Assembly: GCF_007003975.1 (NCBI RefSeq)
Contig: NZ_VFTC01000021.1
Coordinates: 1-64,000, forward strand
Direction: 5' to 3'
DNA: 64,000 nt
Origin: Mesorhizobium sp. WSM4306
GTDB lineage: Bacteria; Pseudomonadota; Alphaproteobacteria; Rhizobiales; Rhizobiaceae
The position numbers and the translations under genes were made by a program. The notes below the pieces were generated by a model. That model ran no database searches. It saw nothing but the letters and a program-made list of their open reading frames with translations, and had not been told where the DNA came from. Below are positions 1 to 8,781 of this stretch, in pieces (within the stretch, counting starts at the first letter, position 1; each line of letters begins with the position of its first letter).

Positions 1-60
1 CTGTTCGAGCCAGCCGAATGCAGAAACTTCTTCAAGGCTGCCGGATATGAGGCCAATTAA
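1..60 (+). mobile_element. IS630-family transposase, C-terminal end only
   Basis: The first 60 bases are open in frame 1 and end in TAA at 58-60. The 19 residues finish with a pattern like FF-KAAGYEAN, which resembles the extreme C-terminus of IS630-family DDE transposases (a '..E C..YF..AGY' tail). The rest of the gene lies left of the window, so neither intactness nor the terminal inverted repeats can be judged. Family assignment rests on this short tail and is from memory of the family. Confidence 0.6.
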
Positions 61-81
61 TAGCGACACGCTTTAGCTTGT

Positions 82-100
82 CCGGTCGTTCCGCGACCGG
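82..100. terminator. hairpin downstream of the DUF6916 gene
   Basis: Perfect 7-bp inverted repeat CCGGTCG / CGACCGG with a 5-nt loop, 10 bases past the stop of the minus-strand gene at 110 and between it and the transposase tail. There is no T-run, so it is a hairpin of possible termination or mRNA-stabilising role, not a classical intrinsic terminator. Confidence 0.35.
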
Positions 101-109
101 GCTGCACTC

Positions 110-403
110 TCAATTGAAGACCGCCTGATAGACGATGCCTTCCTTGTCCCTGGCGACAGGGACAAGGAATATTTCCAGATTGCCCAGTGTCCCATTCTTC
201 AACCTGTAGAGCTTTTGCGGCAGCACCACCTGCGAGCCGCTTCGGAACATCAGGGAAAACGGCGATCGTCGCATTCCGGGAAATCCGCTTTCCGGCAGCG
301 GTCGCGCCTCCGACAGCGTCAGGGGCAGCGAACTCTCCCCCATGTCGATGTCGAACGCGCTGCCAACGCATCCCGCGAAATGCTCCAGCGTCACAAGTCC
401 CAT
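110..403 (-). CDS. DUF6916 domain protein
   Basis: A 97-residue protein of unknown function. The beginning (MGLVTLEHFAGCVG) and the alternating strand pattern through a central 'PFSLMFRSG' and a C-terminal 'EIFLVPVARD..G..YQAVFN' match the DUF6916 family, small proteins usually about 90-100 residues long. The frame is open further upstream (to 529), but the start at 403 is preferred: it has a GGAGGG ribosome site 5 bases upstream and matches the family N-terminus. No signal peptide or membrane segment. It stands alone between an IS tail and a divergent regulator. Confidence 0.7.
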   Translation of the reverse strand: MGLVTLEHFAGCVGSAFDIDMGESSLPLTLSEARPLPESGFPGMRRSPFSLMFRSGSQVVLPQKLYRLKNGTLGNLEIFLVPVARDKEGIVYQAVFN

Positions 404-697
404 AAGCCCTCCACTTTCCCGCACCTTGCGCCGCTCAGGCAACCGTCCCCTGGTCTGGTCATGGACGGCACGCCGATCGGGTCGATTGATACCGTGTTTT
501 GGCATGGCATGAAAGTTCTTGCGAGCCATTCCTCTTCAGCAAGACTTGGGCTTTCGCTCCAATCACTGGCGGCTGACTGCACGCAAAAGCAACATCGGTC
601 GAACGTCTTCACAACTCGCAAACATTGGCCAGGCTTGAGCCGCCGATGCTGGCATCATACCGGGCGCAGCGTCATCGATCGAGCGCGGACCGGTCCG

Positions 698-2215
698 TCA
701 CTCCGGAAGGCCGGCCTTGCGGAAGCCATCGACGAAATGTTCGAGCGTGGCAGTGTCGCGGAATGGCTCGGTCTCGACCCAGTGGCGGGTTGTGAAATGC
801 GGGTTGGCGATGAGGAACATTGCGACCTCGGCGCGCGCCTCGTCGAGCCGGCCGAGCTGGGCAAGGCTCGCCGCCAGGAAGCGGCGCGAGCTTGTGCGAT
901 AGGTCTCGTCCCGGCGCAGCGTCTCGACGGCGGCCTCGTAGTCGCGCGCCGCATATTGCGCCTGGCCGAGCGTCAGATAGTACCAGCTTGCCGGATACGG
1001 GTTCAGGCGGAACGCTTTGCGGATCTGCTCGAGGCCCTCCTCCACCTGCCCGGCCAGGGTCGTGATGTCGGACAATGTCGCCCAGGCGTCGGCGTCGTTC
1101 GGGTCGAGTTCGAACGCCTTGGCAAATTCCGCGTCCGCCTCATCGAATCTGCGCTCATAGGCAAGCAGGTTGGCAAGCACCCAGTGACAGCCGGCATCAT
1201 TGGGATCGATGGCCACGGCCTTGCGCGCCAGGTCCAGGGCAAGGCCGCGGGCAGGTTCGATAGGATCGCCCCAATGCACCCATCCCATCCAGTGGTTCAT
1301 CGCAAGCCAGCGATAGGCCTCGGCATAGTCCGGATCGAGCGCAACTGCGCGCGTCAGCATCAGATGCGCTTCGCGCGCCGTCTCCGGCGAGACGTCGATC
1401 AGCTTGCGGGCCCGCACACACAGATCATAGGCCTCGAGATTTCCCGGTCGGTTGCGCGGCAGCGGCGCGCGCAGCCGGCCAAGCAGGGCCTCGACGATCT
1501 TGGCCGTCACCTCGTCCTGGACGGCAAAGATATCTTCCAGGCCGCGATCGAAGCGGTCCGCCCACAGATGCTCGCCGCTCAGTGCGTCGACCAGTTGCGC
1601 GTTGATGCGCACGCGCCCGGCGGCACGTCTGGCGCTGCCCTCCAGGAGATAGCGCACGCCAAGTTCCCTGGCGATCTCGCGCACATCCACCGCCTTGCCC
1701 TTGTAGGCAAAGGTCGAGTTGCGCGCGATGACGAACAGGCCGCCGATCCTCGACAGGTCGGTGATCAGGTCTTCGGTCAACCCGTCGGCGAAGGCTTCCT
1801 GCTCGGGGTCGTTGCTGAAATTGGCGAAAGGCAGCACGGCGATCGACGGCTTGGCGGGCAGCGGCAAAGCCTGTCGCTTCGCATCGCCGAGCTGTTCGAT
1901 GGCGCCGGTAAAGCGATAGCCGACGCGCGGAACCGTCGATATCCATTCCCCGCCGTTCGCGGCCGGACCCAGCAGCTTGCGCAATTGTGCGATCTGGACG
2001 GTGAGGTTGCCTTCCTCGACGGCCGTGCCTGGCCATGCCGCGTCCATCAACTCGGCCTTGGCCAGTATCTCGCCGGGCCGTGCGACGAGCGCCGCCAGCA
2101 GTTGCAGTCCGCGATGACCGGCGGCGACGGGGACATCGTCCCGAAGGAGCGTTCCCGCACCCGGATCAAGCACGAACGGACCAAAGGCAAAGCGCGCTCC
2201 TTGCATAACGCGCAT
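698..2215 (-). CDS. winged-helix / TolB-like / TPR transcriptional regulator
   Basis: 505 residues in three parts. Residues about 8-100 form an OmpR/CadC-type winged helix (FGPFVLDPGAGTLLRD ... LTVQIAQLRKLLG ... VPRVGYRF). Residues about 122-250 form the TolB-like region typical of this architecture (IAVLPFANFSNDPEQ, then LTEDLITDLSRIGGLFVIARNS). Residues 265-500 are TPR repeats with paired Ala/Tyr/Pro spacing (LDPDYAEAYRWLA, IDPNDAGCHWVLA, LDPNDADAWATLS). No transmembrane helix separates the DNA-binding and TPR parts, unlike CadC, so it should be cytosolic. The adenylate cyclase catalytic domain that some relatives carry is absent. The target is unknown. A second in-frame ATG lies three codons into the gene. 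Confidence 0.85.
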   Translation of the reverse strand: MRVMQGARFAFGPFVLDPGAGTLLRDDVPVAAGHRGLQLLAALVARPGEILAKAELMDAAWPGTAVEEGNLTVQIAQLRKLLGPAANGGEWISTVPRVGYRFTGAIEQLGDAKRQALPLPAKPSIAVLPFANFSNDPEQEAFADGLTEDLITDLSRIGGLFVIARNSTFAYKGKAVDVREIARELGVRYLLEGSARRAAGRVRINAQLVDALSGEHLWADRFDRGLEDIFAVQDEVTAKIVEALLGRLRAPLPRNRPGNLEAYDLCVRARKLIDVSPETAREAHLMLTRAVALDPDYAEAYRWLAMNHWMGWVHWGDPIEPARGLALDLARKAVAIDPNDAGCHWVLANLLAYERRFDEADAEFAKAFELDPNDADAWATLSDITTLAGQVEEGLEQIRKAFRLNPYPASWYYLTLGQAQYAARDYEAAVETLRRDETYRTSSRRFLAASLAQLGRLDEARAEVAMFLIANPHFTTRHWVETEPFRDTATLEHFVDGFRKAGLPE

Positions 2216-2220
2216 CTATA

Positions 2221-2346
2221 GAGCAATTCCAGGAAAAGTGTGAGGCGGTTTTCCCTGGGGAAAGCGCGTAGCGCTTCCCTGAGGAATTGCGTCAAAACAA
2301 AGAGTTAGAGCACCTCGCCTTTTCCGTGAAACGGCGAGGTGCTCTA
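2221..2346. repeat. RIME-like palindromic intergenic element with 14-bp hairpin
   Basis: Starts GAGCAATTCCAGGAAAAGTG and continues through GAATTGCGTCAAAACAAAGAG, wording I recognise from mosaic palindromic repeats scattered between genes in Mesorhizobium and relatives. The right half is a perfect 14-bp inverted repeat, TAGAGCACCTCGCC (2306-2319) with GGCGAGGTGCTCTA (2333-2346), around a 13-nt loop. An inner pair, GGGGAAAGCG / CGCTTCCCT near 2258-2280, forms a second hairpin. It sits between divergent genes, so it is not in a classical terminator position. Confidence 0.65.
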
Positions 2347-2468
2347 GCCCGTTTGGAAGTTTTGAGAACTATTTGGGAAGGCTTAATTACGGCGCCGTCC
2401 GCATGTTGCAGAATTCAGCCTCTTTCAAACCGAGGGCTCTTGCCCCCTCAAACCGAATGGAGGTTGCC

Positions 2469-2699
2469 ATGAACGATACCCTTGCTTCTGCTTCGGCAGC
2501 CTGGCCGGAGAAATCCGCGGCGTCATCGCGCCGGAGCCTGACGAGCCCGCGCGGCATGATTACGGCCTGGCGTGAGCGGATACGCTTTCGCTGGGACCTG
2601 AAGCAGATGGCGGAGACCAATCCGCATCTGATCGACGATATCGGCCTGACCAGACGCCAGGTCGAGGCAGAGATCGTCAAACGCTTCTGGCAAGTGTGA
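2469..2699 (+). CDS. DUF1127 domain protein
   Basis: 76 residues. The C-terminal half has the DUF1127 pattern: a basic amphipathic segment (ITAWRERIRFRWDLKQMAE), then 'NPHLIDDIGLTRRQVEAEIVKRFW', close to the consensus L.DIG..R..v..E. Such small Arg-rich proteins are abundant in Rhizobiales and some bind RNA or affect phosphate and carbon metabolism; the role here is unknown. Start chosen at 2469 because GGAGG precedes it by 5 bases and the longer upstream frame (from 2373) is not family-like. It lies downstream of the RIME-like element. Confidence 0.85.
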   Translation: MNDTLASASAAWPEKSAASSRRSLTSPRGMITAWRERIRFRWDLKQMAETNPHLIDDIGLTRRQVEAEIVKRFWQV

Positions 2700-2793
2700 G
2701 CCGGATGATACCGGATCGCCCGTTTGTGCGTGCCGCGGCCCTTCGCCGCCATTTGCACTTGCCGGAATATGCTGATCCTGCTTCGAAGGCTGC

Positions 2794-3963
2794 ATGAGCG
2801 CCGAAGACGCGACGTCACCGGGCGAGAACCGCATCCTGTGGGCCGCGATGGCCGGCATTATCGCGACCGTCACGGTGTTTGCCGTCGCACAGGGGCTGAC
2901 CTATCCGCTGCTCAGCTTCATCCTCGAACGGCAGGGGACGACACCGGGCCTGATAGGCCTCTCGGCGGCAATGACGCCGCTGGGTTTCATCGTATCGTCG
3001 CTCTTCACGCCGGCGCTGGTTCGGCGCGTGGGGGCGGCGCGCTTCGCGGTCCTGTGTTCAATCCTGGCAGCGACTGCCCTGATCGCGATTGCCGGGACGC
3101 AGGACGTCTGGGCCTGGATGCCGCTGCGCTTCCTGCTCGGCTTCTTTGCCAACCCGCTCTACGTGATCAGCGAAACCTGGCTGGTCTCGATCACGCCCGC
3201 CGCGCGCCGGGGCCGCATCATGGGCCTTTACTCCTCCATTGTTTCGGCCGGCTTCGGCCTCGGCCCAATGTCGCTCGGCCTTGTGGGCACGCAAGGGTGG
3301 CCGCCCTTCATCATCGGCAGCGCGGCCTTCCTGGTCTGCGGCCTGATCGTGCTTGCCGTCGCGGCGCGCCTGCCCGAAATGCCGCATGACGGCAAGGCGG
3401 TGTCGGTCGGCGGCTTCTTCGCCCTGGCGCCGCTGTTGTTGTTTGCCGTTTTCACCGCAGCTGCCTTCGAGCAGGTTCTGCTGTCCCTGTTCGCGGTCTA
3501 TGGCGCCGCACTCGGCAGCGCCGAACAGCGCATCGCTTCGCTCATCACCTGTTTCATCGCCGGCAATGCGGTGCTGCAGATCGTGCTCGGGCGCGCGGCC
3601 GAGCGGTTTGGCTCGAAGCGGATGCTGCTGTTCTGTGTCGTGGTGTCGCTGGCCGGCTGCCTGCTGTTGCCGCTGCTCTTCAACAATTGGCTGATCTGGC
3701 CGCTCTTCTTCATCTGGGGCGGAGTCTCGTTCGGGATCTACACGCTGTCGCTGATCCAGCTCGGCGAGCGTTTCACCGGTCAGGCCTTGATCGCCGGCAA
3801 TGCCGCCTTCGCTTTCGTATGGGGCATAGGCGGCATCGTCGGCTCGCCCGTAGCAGGGCTGGCAATGCAGCTGACCGGACATCAGGGACTGCCATCGTCG
3901 CTCGGCCTGCTGTGCTGTGTGCTGGTGGTATTTCTGACGGCCCAGAGGCGGCGGCGGGTTTGA
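2794..3963 (+). CDS. MFS transporter
   Basis: 389 residues with about 12 hydrophobic helices and no soluble domain. Motif-A-like stretches follow TM2 (VRRVGAARFAVL) and TM8 (AERFGSKRMLL), as expected for duplicated 6-helix halves of the major facilitator superfamily. 'GPMSLGLVGTQGWPPFIIGS' marks the TM5 region. It belongs to the same broad MFS_1 type as the protein at 15733-16980 but is not a close copy. The substrate cannot be told. It lies 94 bases after the DUF1127 gene and is convergent with the TetR relic. Confidence 0.85.
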   Translation: MSAEDATSPGENRILWAAMAGIIATVTVFAVAQGLTYPLLSFILERQGTTPGLIGLSAAMTPLGFIVSSLFTPALVRRVGAARFAVLCSILAATALIAIAGTQDVWAWMPLRFLLGFFANPLYVISETWLVSITPAARRGRIMGLYSSIVSAGFGLGPMSLGLVGTQGWPPFIIGSAAFLVCGLIVLAVAARLPEMPHDGKAVSVGGFFALAPLLLFAVFTAAAFEQVLLSLFAVYGAALGSAEQRIASLITCFIAGNAVLQIVLGRAAERFGSKRMLLFCVVVSLAGCLLLPLLFNNWLIWPLFFIWGGVSFGIYTLSLIQLGERFTGQALIAGNAAFAFVWGIGGIVGSPVAGLAMQLTGHQGLPSSLGLLCCVLVVFLTAQRRRRV

Positions 3964-3969
3964 GCGAGC

Positions 3970-4395
3970 TCAGGCGTAAGGCGTACCTGCCATTGCGGCT
4001 GTCAGGCCGACGCTGCCCTTGTCGACGAGAGCGAGAAAGGCCGCGCTCGCCTGACGGCTGTCCTGTGTTTCTCGAACGTCCGAGGCGCCTGGATATAGGC
4101 CACGCTCCACGTCGCGAGCAGCAGGGCCGCCGCCAGACGGGCATCGGGATCGGCGGGATCCAGCCCCGCGCCTTCGGACAGCGCCACCATCAGGACGTCT
4201 GCAAGCTCATCACGGATCGCTCTCGCCCGCGCCTTGAGCGTCTCGCTGCCCTCAACCGTCCTGATCAAGCCCATTCGACGACGGGGCTGCGTTCGGCAAC
4301 CAGGCGATGCGCGAACAGCCGTAGCGCCTCGATTGGAGCAATCTCGGGATCGCACTGCCGCAAGGGTTCGCGCAGCGGAGCCATCTGACTCTCGG
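3970..4395 (-). pseudogene. TetR-family regulator relic, 5'-truncated and frameshifted
   Basis: Reading leftward, three frames in succession give pieces of one TetR C-terminal ligand domain. From about 4390: MAPLREPLRQ...IEALRLFAHRLVAERSP, then a stop. In a second frame from about 4275: MGLIRTVEGSETLKARARAI through LAAALLLATWSVAYI. In a third frame: QASAAFLALVDKGSVGLTAA to TGA at 3970-3972. The N-terminal helix-turn-helix is not recoverable upstream of 4395. At least two frameshifts plus loss of the DNA-binding domain make it non-functional. It is convergent with the MFS gene, which ends 6 bases away. Confidence 0.65.
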
Positions 4396-4642
4396 TTCTG
4401 ATCGCTTACACGATCGCGATCCCGCTGGTTCTTCTCGGCACCCGGAGCGCTCGCTCTGCGCAGCCCGCGATTGCGTAGGTTTCGCCCTGCGCTATCGCGC
4501 GGCGTCGAACCCGCCTCTAGGCTTGTGCGGCAGCATCAAAACAGTGTCGATGCGCAGCGAGACCCTCCTTAAGTAAAGCCGCTCACACACCAGACCTTAC
4601 AAATATGGTATGCTCGCCCGGATGTAACAGGGAGAGATATCG
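4396..4642. other. intergenic stretch between TetR relic and secreted protein gene
   Basis: No convincing coding frame or structured RNA seen. The first half probably held the lost 5' part of the TetR gene. The last 80 bases (from about 4565) are locally AT-richer (CTTACAAATATGGTATGCTC) and are the likely promoter region of the gene at 4643. The -10-like TATGCT is only suggestive. Confidence 0.3.
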
Positions 4643-5065
4643 ATGAAGAAAGCTTTCCTGACTGCTGTCATTGTCGAGATGACATTTCTAGGCGCGGCGA
4701 TGACGGCGTCATTGGCAGATGATCTTCCCGCCTTGAACTCGAAGTGGCGCGAACAGCAACGCGGGACCTGCCTGGAGATTACTCGAATTTCGGATGCACT
4801 TCCCGGACCGGCAGGCTGCGCTCAGGTTGCCGGTCGGATGAACGACGATCTGATGATCGGTTATGCCTGCAAAAGCGGATCGGAGATCAGCTTCTTCTCC
4901 GGGCTGCAAACCGACAATTCCATAAAGCCCGATATTTTCATTGGCCGGTACAGCGCGGAAGCCATTGTCGCCCAATACTGCACCAGGATTAGCAACGACT
5001 GGCCTCCGGAATATGATTGCAAAAATGAAATGACGTTCAAAAGCGTGGGCAGTTGCACACCCTGA
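4643..5065 (+). CDS. small secreted protein, function unknown
   Basis: 140 residues with an N-terminal signal peptide (MKKAFLTAVIVEMTFLGAAM ... ASLA, cleavage probable near residue 25 before DDLP). The mature part has six cysteines (CLEI, AGCAQ, YACKS, QYCTR, YDCKN, GSCTP), consistent with periplasmic disulfides. It has no family motif I recognise. GGGAGAG lies about 8 bases upstream of the ATG. It is more AT-rich than its neighbours, which hints at separate origin. Predicted to be periplasmic or exported. Confidence 0.65.
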   Translation: MKKAFLTAVIVEMTFLGAAMTASLADDLPALNSKWREQQRGTCLEITRISDALPGPAGCAQVAGRMNDDLMIGYACKSGSEISFFSGLQTDNSIKPDIFIGRYSAEAIVAQYCTRISNDWPPEYDCKNEMTFKSVGSCTP

Positions 5066-5076
5066 AATGCATCGGC

Positions 5077-5102
5077 CGGATGAAAGACTGAAGCTTCATC
5101 CG
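5077..5102. terminator. hairpin between convergent genes
   Basis: Inverted repeat CGGATGAA / TTCATCCG (8 bp) with a 10-nt loop, 12 bases after the stop of the secreted-protein gene and 48 bases before the stop of the opposing oxidoreductase gene. No T-run on either side, so the termination role is tentative. Confidence 0.35.
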
Positions 5103-5149
5103 CCGTGCAAAGTCATTGCCTGAGCGGCGGCGCGGGCGAAAGCGTCCGA

Positions 5150-6367
5150 TCAGGATCGGCTGAATGAAAAAAGCTCGGCATCGGCATCTTCGACACCGCC
5201 GATCGCCGAGGCGACGATCTCCGAAGCGATCTGCGAGAAGGTGATGCCGTTGCCGCCATAACCCATCACGGCATGGATGCGTGGGTGCCGGGGCAGGGCG
5301 CCGATATACGGCATGCCGGTGCTGGCCGTTCCGAATGAGCCGGTCCAGGCGAATTCGGGCCGCACGTCGAGCCGCGGCAGCAAGCGATGCAGCTTCTTCG
5401 CCAGACGTTTCGTCTTGTCGGCGATCAACGCATCGCGACGTGCCTCGTCGGTGAATTCCTCGTCCTCACCGCCGCAGATGACGCGGCCATCTTCCGTCGC
5501 GCGCAGGTACAGATACGGCTCCGACGCCTCCCAGATCAGCGCCGCGCCCGGCCAGATATTTTTCGGTTGCGGCACTGTCGCAATCGCCCAGGTCGAGACG
5601 ACGCTGTGCGCGGTCTTCGGAATGATGTCGGTCAGCTCGTAGCCGGTGGCCAGCACCAGATGCCGCGCGGTGATCGTCGGGCCACCGCTGGTGGCGACTA
5701 CGACCTGATCGCTTCTGTCCTCGATCGCCGTCGCCTGCACCGGCGCATAGAAACGCGCCTTGCGCTGCAGAGATTTCAGCAGCAGCCCAGCGGTCAGTTT
5801 GCGCGGGTCGAGCGCGAGATTGCCGTGGCTAAGAATGGCGCCGGCGCGGTCGATACCAAACTCGTCGGCGAGGGCCTTGCGGGTCAGGTAGCTTGCGCCG
5901 ATGCCGACCTGCCGGCGCGCCTGTGCCTCATCGCGCAGTGCAGAGGGGTCGAGCACATCGCCGGCCAGATACAGCGAGGACGCCGGTGTCAGGCGACAGT
6001 CGATGCCGAGTTCGGCGATCCGTCCGCTAAGGTTGGACACCGCCAGGCGCGACCGCCGCCATGCCTGTCCGGCATCGGCCTTGCCGACCATTGCCGAAAG
6101 TTTCGTCAGCGGCTGGTCGAGTTCGAACTCCACCAGGGCCGTCGTCGCCGCGGTCGATCCCAGCAGCGGACCGCGACGGTCGATACAGATCACCGAATGA
6201 CCGGAGGCGGTCAGCGTTTCGGCGGCCATGGCGCCGCTGATCCCCATGCCGACGATCAGCACGTCGGTCTTGACATCGCGTGTCAGTTTTTCCGTCGGCA
6301 CCGACGGCGCTCGATAGGCAAACCAGACCGGCCGGCCGCTGCGCAGGTCGAGTTTGCGTGCCACCAA
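5150..6367 (-). CDS. DAO-type FAD-dependent oxidoreductase
   Basis: 405 residues. After a 35-residue leader comes a dinucleotide-binding fold, VLIVGMGISGAMAAETL (GxGxxG near residues 40-45), followed by the acidic end of strand 2 (ICIDRRG). The C-terminal 'GYGGNGITFSQIASEI' is the second FAD-contact region of the DAO superfamily. The order matches GlpD/PuuB/glycine-oxidase-like amine or amino-acid oxidases. No Rieske domain, though many relatives in this subgroup carry one. The substrate is unknown. The gene is monocistronic: its upstream neighbour on the same strand ends in a strong terminator at 6419-6455. Confidence 0.8.
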   Translation of the reverse strand: MVARKLDLRSGRPVWFAYRAPSVPTEKLTRDVKTDVLIVGMGISGAMAAETLTASGHSVICIDRRGPLLGSTAATTALVEFELDQPLTKLSAMVGKADAGQAWRRSRLAVSNLSGRIAELGIDCRLTPASSLYLAGDVLDPSALRDEAQARRQVGIGASYLTRKALADEFGIDRAGAILSHGNLALDPRKLTAGLLLKSLQRKARFYAPVQATAIEDRSDQVVVATSGGPTITARHLVLATGYELTDIIPKTAHSVVSTWAIATVPQPKNIWPGAALIWEASEPYLYLRATEDGRVICGGEDEEFTDEARRDALIADKTKRLAKKLHRLLPRLDVRPEFAWTGSFGTASTGMPYIGALPRHPRIHAVMGYGGNGITFSQIASEIVASAIGGVEDADAELFSFSRS

Positions 6368-6418
6368 TGTCTCCAGAAGCCGGCAATGTCTTTAGCTGCC
6401 AACCAATGTCTTCAAACG

Positions 6419-6455
6419 AAAAATCGGCCGCCGGAGCTGCGAGCTTCGGCGGCCG
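6419..6455 (-). terminator. rho-independent terminator of the DUF3309 gene
   Basis: On the minus strand, a 14-bp GC-rich stem (arms 6442-6455 and 6425-6438, one G-T pair) with a 3-nt loop is followed by ATTTTT. It lies 13 bases past the DUF3309 stop and upstream of the next minus-strand gene, so it separates the two units. Confidence 0.85.
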
Positions 6456-6467
6456 CTGACAGCGGCG

Positions 6468-6632
6468 CTATATGCGCCCGAGAAGAACCAGAATGATGAC
6501 GATGAGCAGCACCAGCCCGAGGCCGCCGCCGCCATAGTAACCTGTGCCGTAAAACGGTCCGCCACCGAGGCCGCTGAAGCCGCCGAGCAACGCGATGATC
6601 AGGATGATAATAAGAATGGTACCCAGGCCCAT
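6468..6632 (-). CDS. DUF3309 family small membrane protein
   Basis: 54 residues: MGLGTILIIILIIALLGGFS, a Gly/Tyr-rich turn (GTGYYGGGGLG), then a second hydrophobic helix LVLLIVIILVLLGRI. This is the whole of the DUF3309 family, a two-helix inner-membrane peptide common in Proteobacteria and without a known function. Start fixed by AAGGAGA eight bases upstream; the longer open frame to 6881 is not family-like. It ends in a strong terminator, so it forms its own transcript. Confidence 0.85.
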   Translation of the reverse strand: MGLGTILIIILIIALLGGFSGLGGGPFYGTGYYGGGGLGLVLLIVIILVLLGRI

Positions 6633-6891
6633 ATGCCGTCTCCTTGCGCTGCCGCGCCATTCACGCCGCGCGGCTCGAAGACAGAAACTCGCGGCGAGCC
6701 TTCCTGTTCCAATGCCTTTGCAACCTTTGCGCGCCAAGGGCAAGCGCAGCGGCGTGATTGCGGTCTCTGTTTGACGGCTAAGAAAAGCAGGAACCCTGCC
6801 TCTGGCCCCGGAGGGACTCGGCGTTTGATAGAATCGCTGACCCGCTCTGAGCTCCTTCCCGTGAGTTTCCGTTGGGCTCAACAGGCCACTT

Positions 6892-8781
6892 TCACGTCGC
6901 CTTGCCGGCCGGCGCTCCTGTTTCTTCCTCCGACATATCGTCGAATGAGGCGTAGTTCATGTTGTAAAGCCGCGCGTAGAGGCCTTTCGCCGCCATCAGC
7001 TGGTCGTGATTGCCGCTTTCTACGATCTCGCCGTTTTGCAAAACGATGATGCGGTCGGCGCCGCGGATGGTGGCGAGCCGGTGGGCGATCACCAGCCCGG
7101 TGCGGCCTTCCAGCAGCGTGAGCAGCGCCTTCTGGATCAGCATCTCGGTGTAGGAATCGATGCTCGCCGTGGCCTCGTCCAGCACCAGAATCTTGGCATC
7201 CGCTACCAGCGCGCGCGCAAAACTGATCAGCTGGCGCTGGCCGAGCGAAAGATTGCCGCCGCGCTGCTCCAGCTCGGTGTCGTAGCCGTCGGGCAGATGC
7301 TCGATGAACTCATGCGCACCGACCGCTTGTGCGGCGCGCACCACCTCTTCGCGGCTGGCACCGGTCTTGTGGTAGCGGATGTTTTCCAGCACCGTGCCTG
7401 AAAACAGGAACGGCTCCTGCAGCACCATGGCCACCTGGTCGCCGAGCGAATCCTGCGTCACGTCGCGGACATCGTGGCCGCCGACCCGCACCTCACCCGA
7501 CCACACATCGTAGAAGCGGTGCACCAGCGCCATGCAGCTGGACTTGCCCGAACCGGTCGGACCGACCAGCGCGACCGTCTCGCCCGGGTTGACGCGGAAG
7601 GAGAGATTTTTCAGCACAGGCTGGTTCTGTCGGTAGCCGAAAGTGACGTTCCGGAATTCGACCGAACCGTCCATGTGACGCGTCAGCGTAAGGGCGTCTT
7701 GCTTGTCGCTGACATCGACCGGCACGTCGAGGACCTCGGAGATGCGCTGGCCCGACGCCATGGCGCGCTGCATGACCGAGTACTGCATGGTCAGCGAGCG
7801 GATAGGGTCGAAGAAGCGCTGGATGTAGAACAGGAACGCCACCATGACGCCAATGTCGAGGCTGTGCGACAGCACCATCGAACCGCCGACGACAATGACG
7901 GTGGCCATGGCGATACCGGTCAGCGTGTCGACGATCGGCACCATCACTTGCGCATATTTGGCCGAGGTCAGATGCGTCTTTAGATTGGCCAGCACCTTCT
8001 CGTCATAGAGGTCGAAATTGACATGCTGGCGTTCCAGGCTCTGCACCGTGCGCACGCCATGGATGCCTTCGGCGAGCGCGCCGTTGGCGATCGAATTGGT
8101 CTCGTGCGCGGCCATGAAGGCGACCTTGGCGCGGGGCAGCCAGAACAGCCGCACGATGAACAGCGCCGGCATGGTCGACAGCGTCAGCAGCCCGAGCCGG
8201 AAGTCGAGCCAAAGCAGAACGGTGACGATCCCGAACAGCAGCACGATGTCGCCCACCGACATCACCGACGTCTCGAGAAACTCCTGCATCGAATTGACGT
8301 CGCCTTGCAGGCGCGACATCAGCCGGCCCACCTCGGTCTTGTCCATGAAGCTCAGCGAGACCCTCTGCAAATGGCTGAACATGGCGCGGCGCAGATCCGA
8401 CAGCACATTCTCGGCCACCTTGCCGACGACGCTTTCCTGGACATAGCTGGCGGCGTAGTTGATCAGGATGATCAGTGCGAAAGCGCCGATCGCCCAGGTC
8501 ATCACGGAGCGGTCGGCCTTGCCTGCGGCCATGCCATGGTCGATGGCGTAACGGATGACCAGAGGGATCGCCAGCTGCGTCAGCGTGAACACCAGCACCG
8601 CGGCAACCGAGATGAAGATCCGGCCCTGATACGGTTTTACGAAGCTCCAGATGCGACGCACGATGCGCGGATCGTAGGCCTTGCCGAAAACCTCTTCCTC
8701 GTCGCGATGCGAGCCGACCACGGCCTTGGTCGGCCGCCGGCTGGTGTCTTCCTTCTCGTCATCATTCTGTGTCGACATCAT
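6892..8781 (-). CDS. ABC exporter half-transporter, consensus-site Walker B subunit
   Basis: 629 residues, fused permease-ATPase (MsbA/LmrA type). Six membrane helices lie within about 50-340, then a nucleotide-binding domain with Walker A GPTGSGKSS (407-415), signature LSLGQ (511-515), Walker B ILVLDEATAS with catalytic Glu536, and H-loop VIAHRLA. The signature differs from the canonical LSGGQ. The start is the ATG at 8779-8781, which overlaps the stop of the preceding gene (ATGA), so the two are translationally coupled. It probably pairs with that protein as a heterodimeric drug or lipid exporter. The substrate is unknown. Confidence 0.85.
   Translation of the reverse strand: MMSTQNDDEKEDTSRRPTKAVVGSHRDEEEVFGKAYDPRIVRRIWSFVKPYQGRIFISVAAVLVFTLTQLAIPLVIRYAIDHGMAAGKADRSVMTWAIGAFALIILINYAASYVQESVVGKVAENVLSDLRRAMFSHLQRVSLSFMDKTEVGRLMSRLQGDVNSMQEFLETSVMSVGDIVLLFGIVTVLLWLDFRLGLLTLSTMPALFIVRLFWLPRAKVAFMAAHETNSIANGALAEGIHGVRTVQSLERQHVNFDLYDEKVLANLKTHLTSAKYAQVMVPIVDTLTGIAMATVIVVGGSMVLSHSLDIGVMVAFLFYIQRFFDPIRSLTMQYSVMQRAMASGQRISEVLDVPVDVSDKQDALTLTRHMDGSVEFRNVTFGYRQNQPVLKNLSFRVNPGETVALVGPTGSGKSSCMALVHRFYDVWSGEVRVGGHDVRDVTQDSLGDQVAMVLQEPFLFSGTVLENIRYHKTGASREEVVRAAQAVGAHEFIEHLPDGYDTELEQRGGNLSLGQRQLISFARALVADAKILVLDEATASIDSYTEMLIQKALLTLLEGRTGLVIAHRLATIRGADRIIVLQNGEIVESGNHDQLMAAKGLYARLYNMNYASFDDMSEEETGAPAGKAT

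Noticed and set aside
215..2221. 668-codon open frame on the plus strand
   Set aside because: Antisense to the wHTH/TPR regulator gene, Arg/Gly/Ala-rich without domains; a by-product of high GC in the third codon position.
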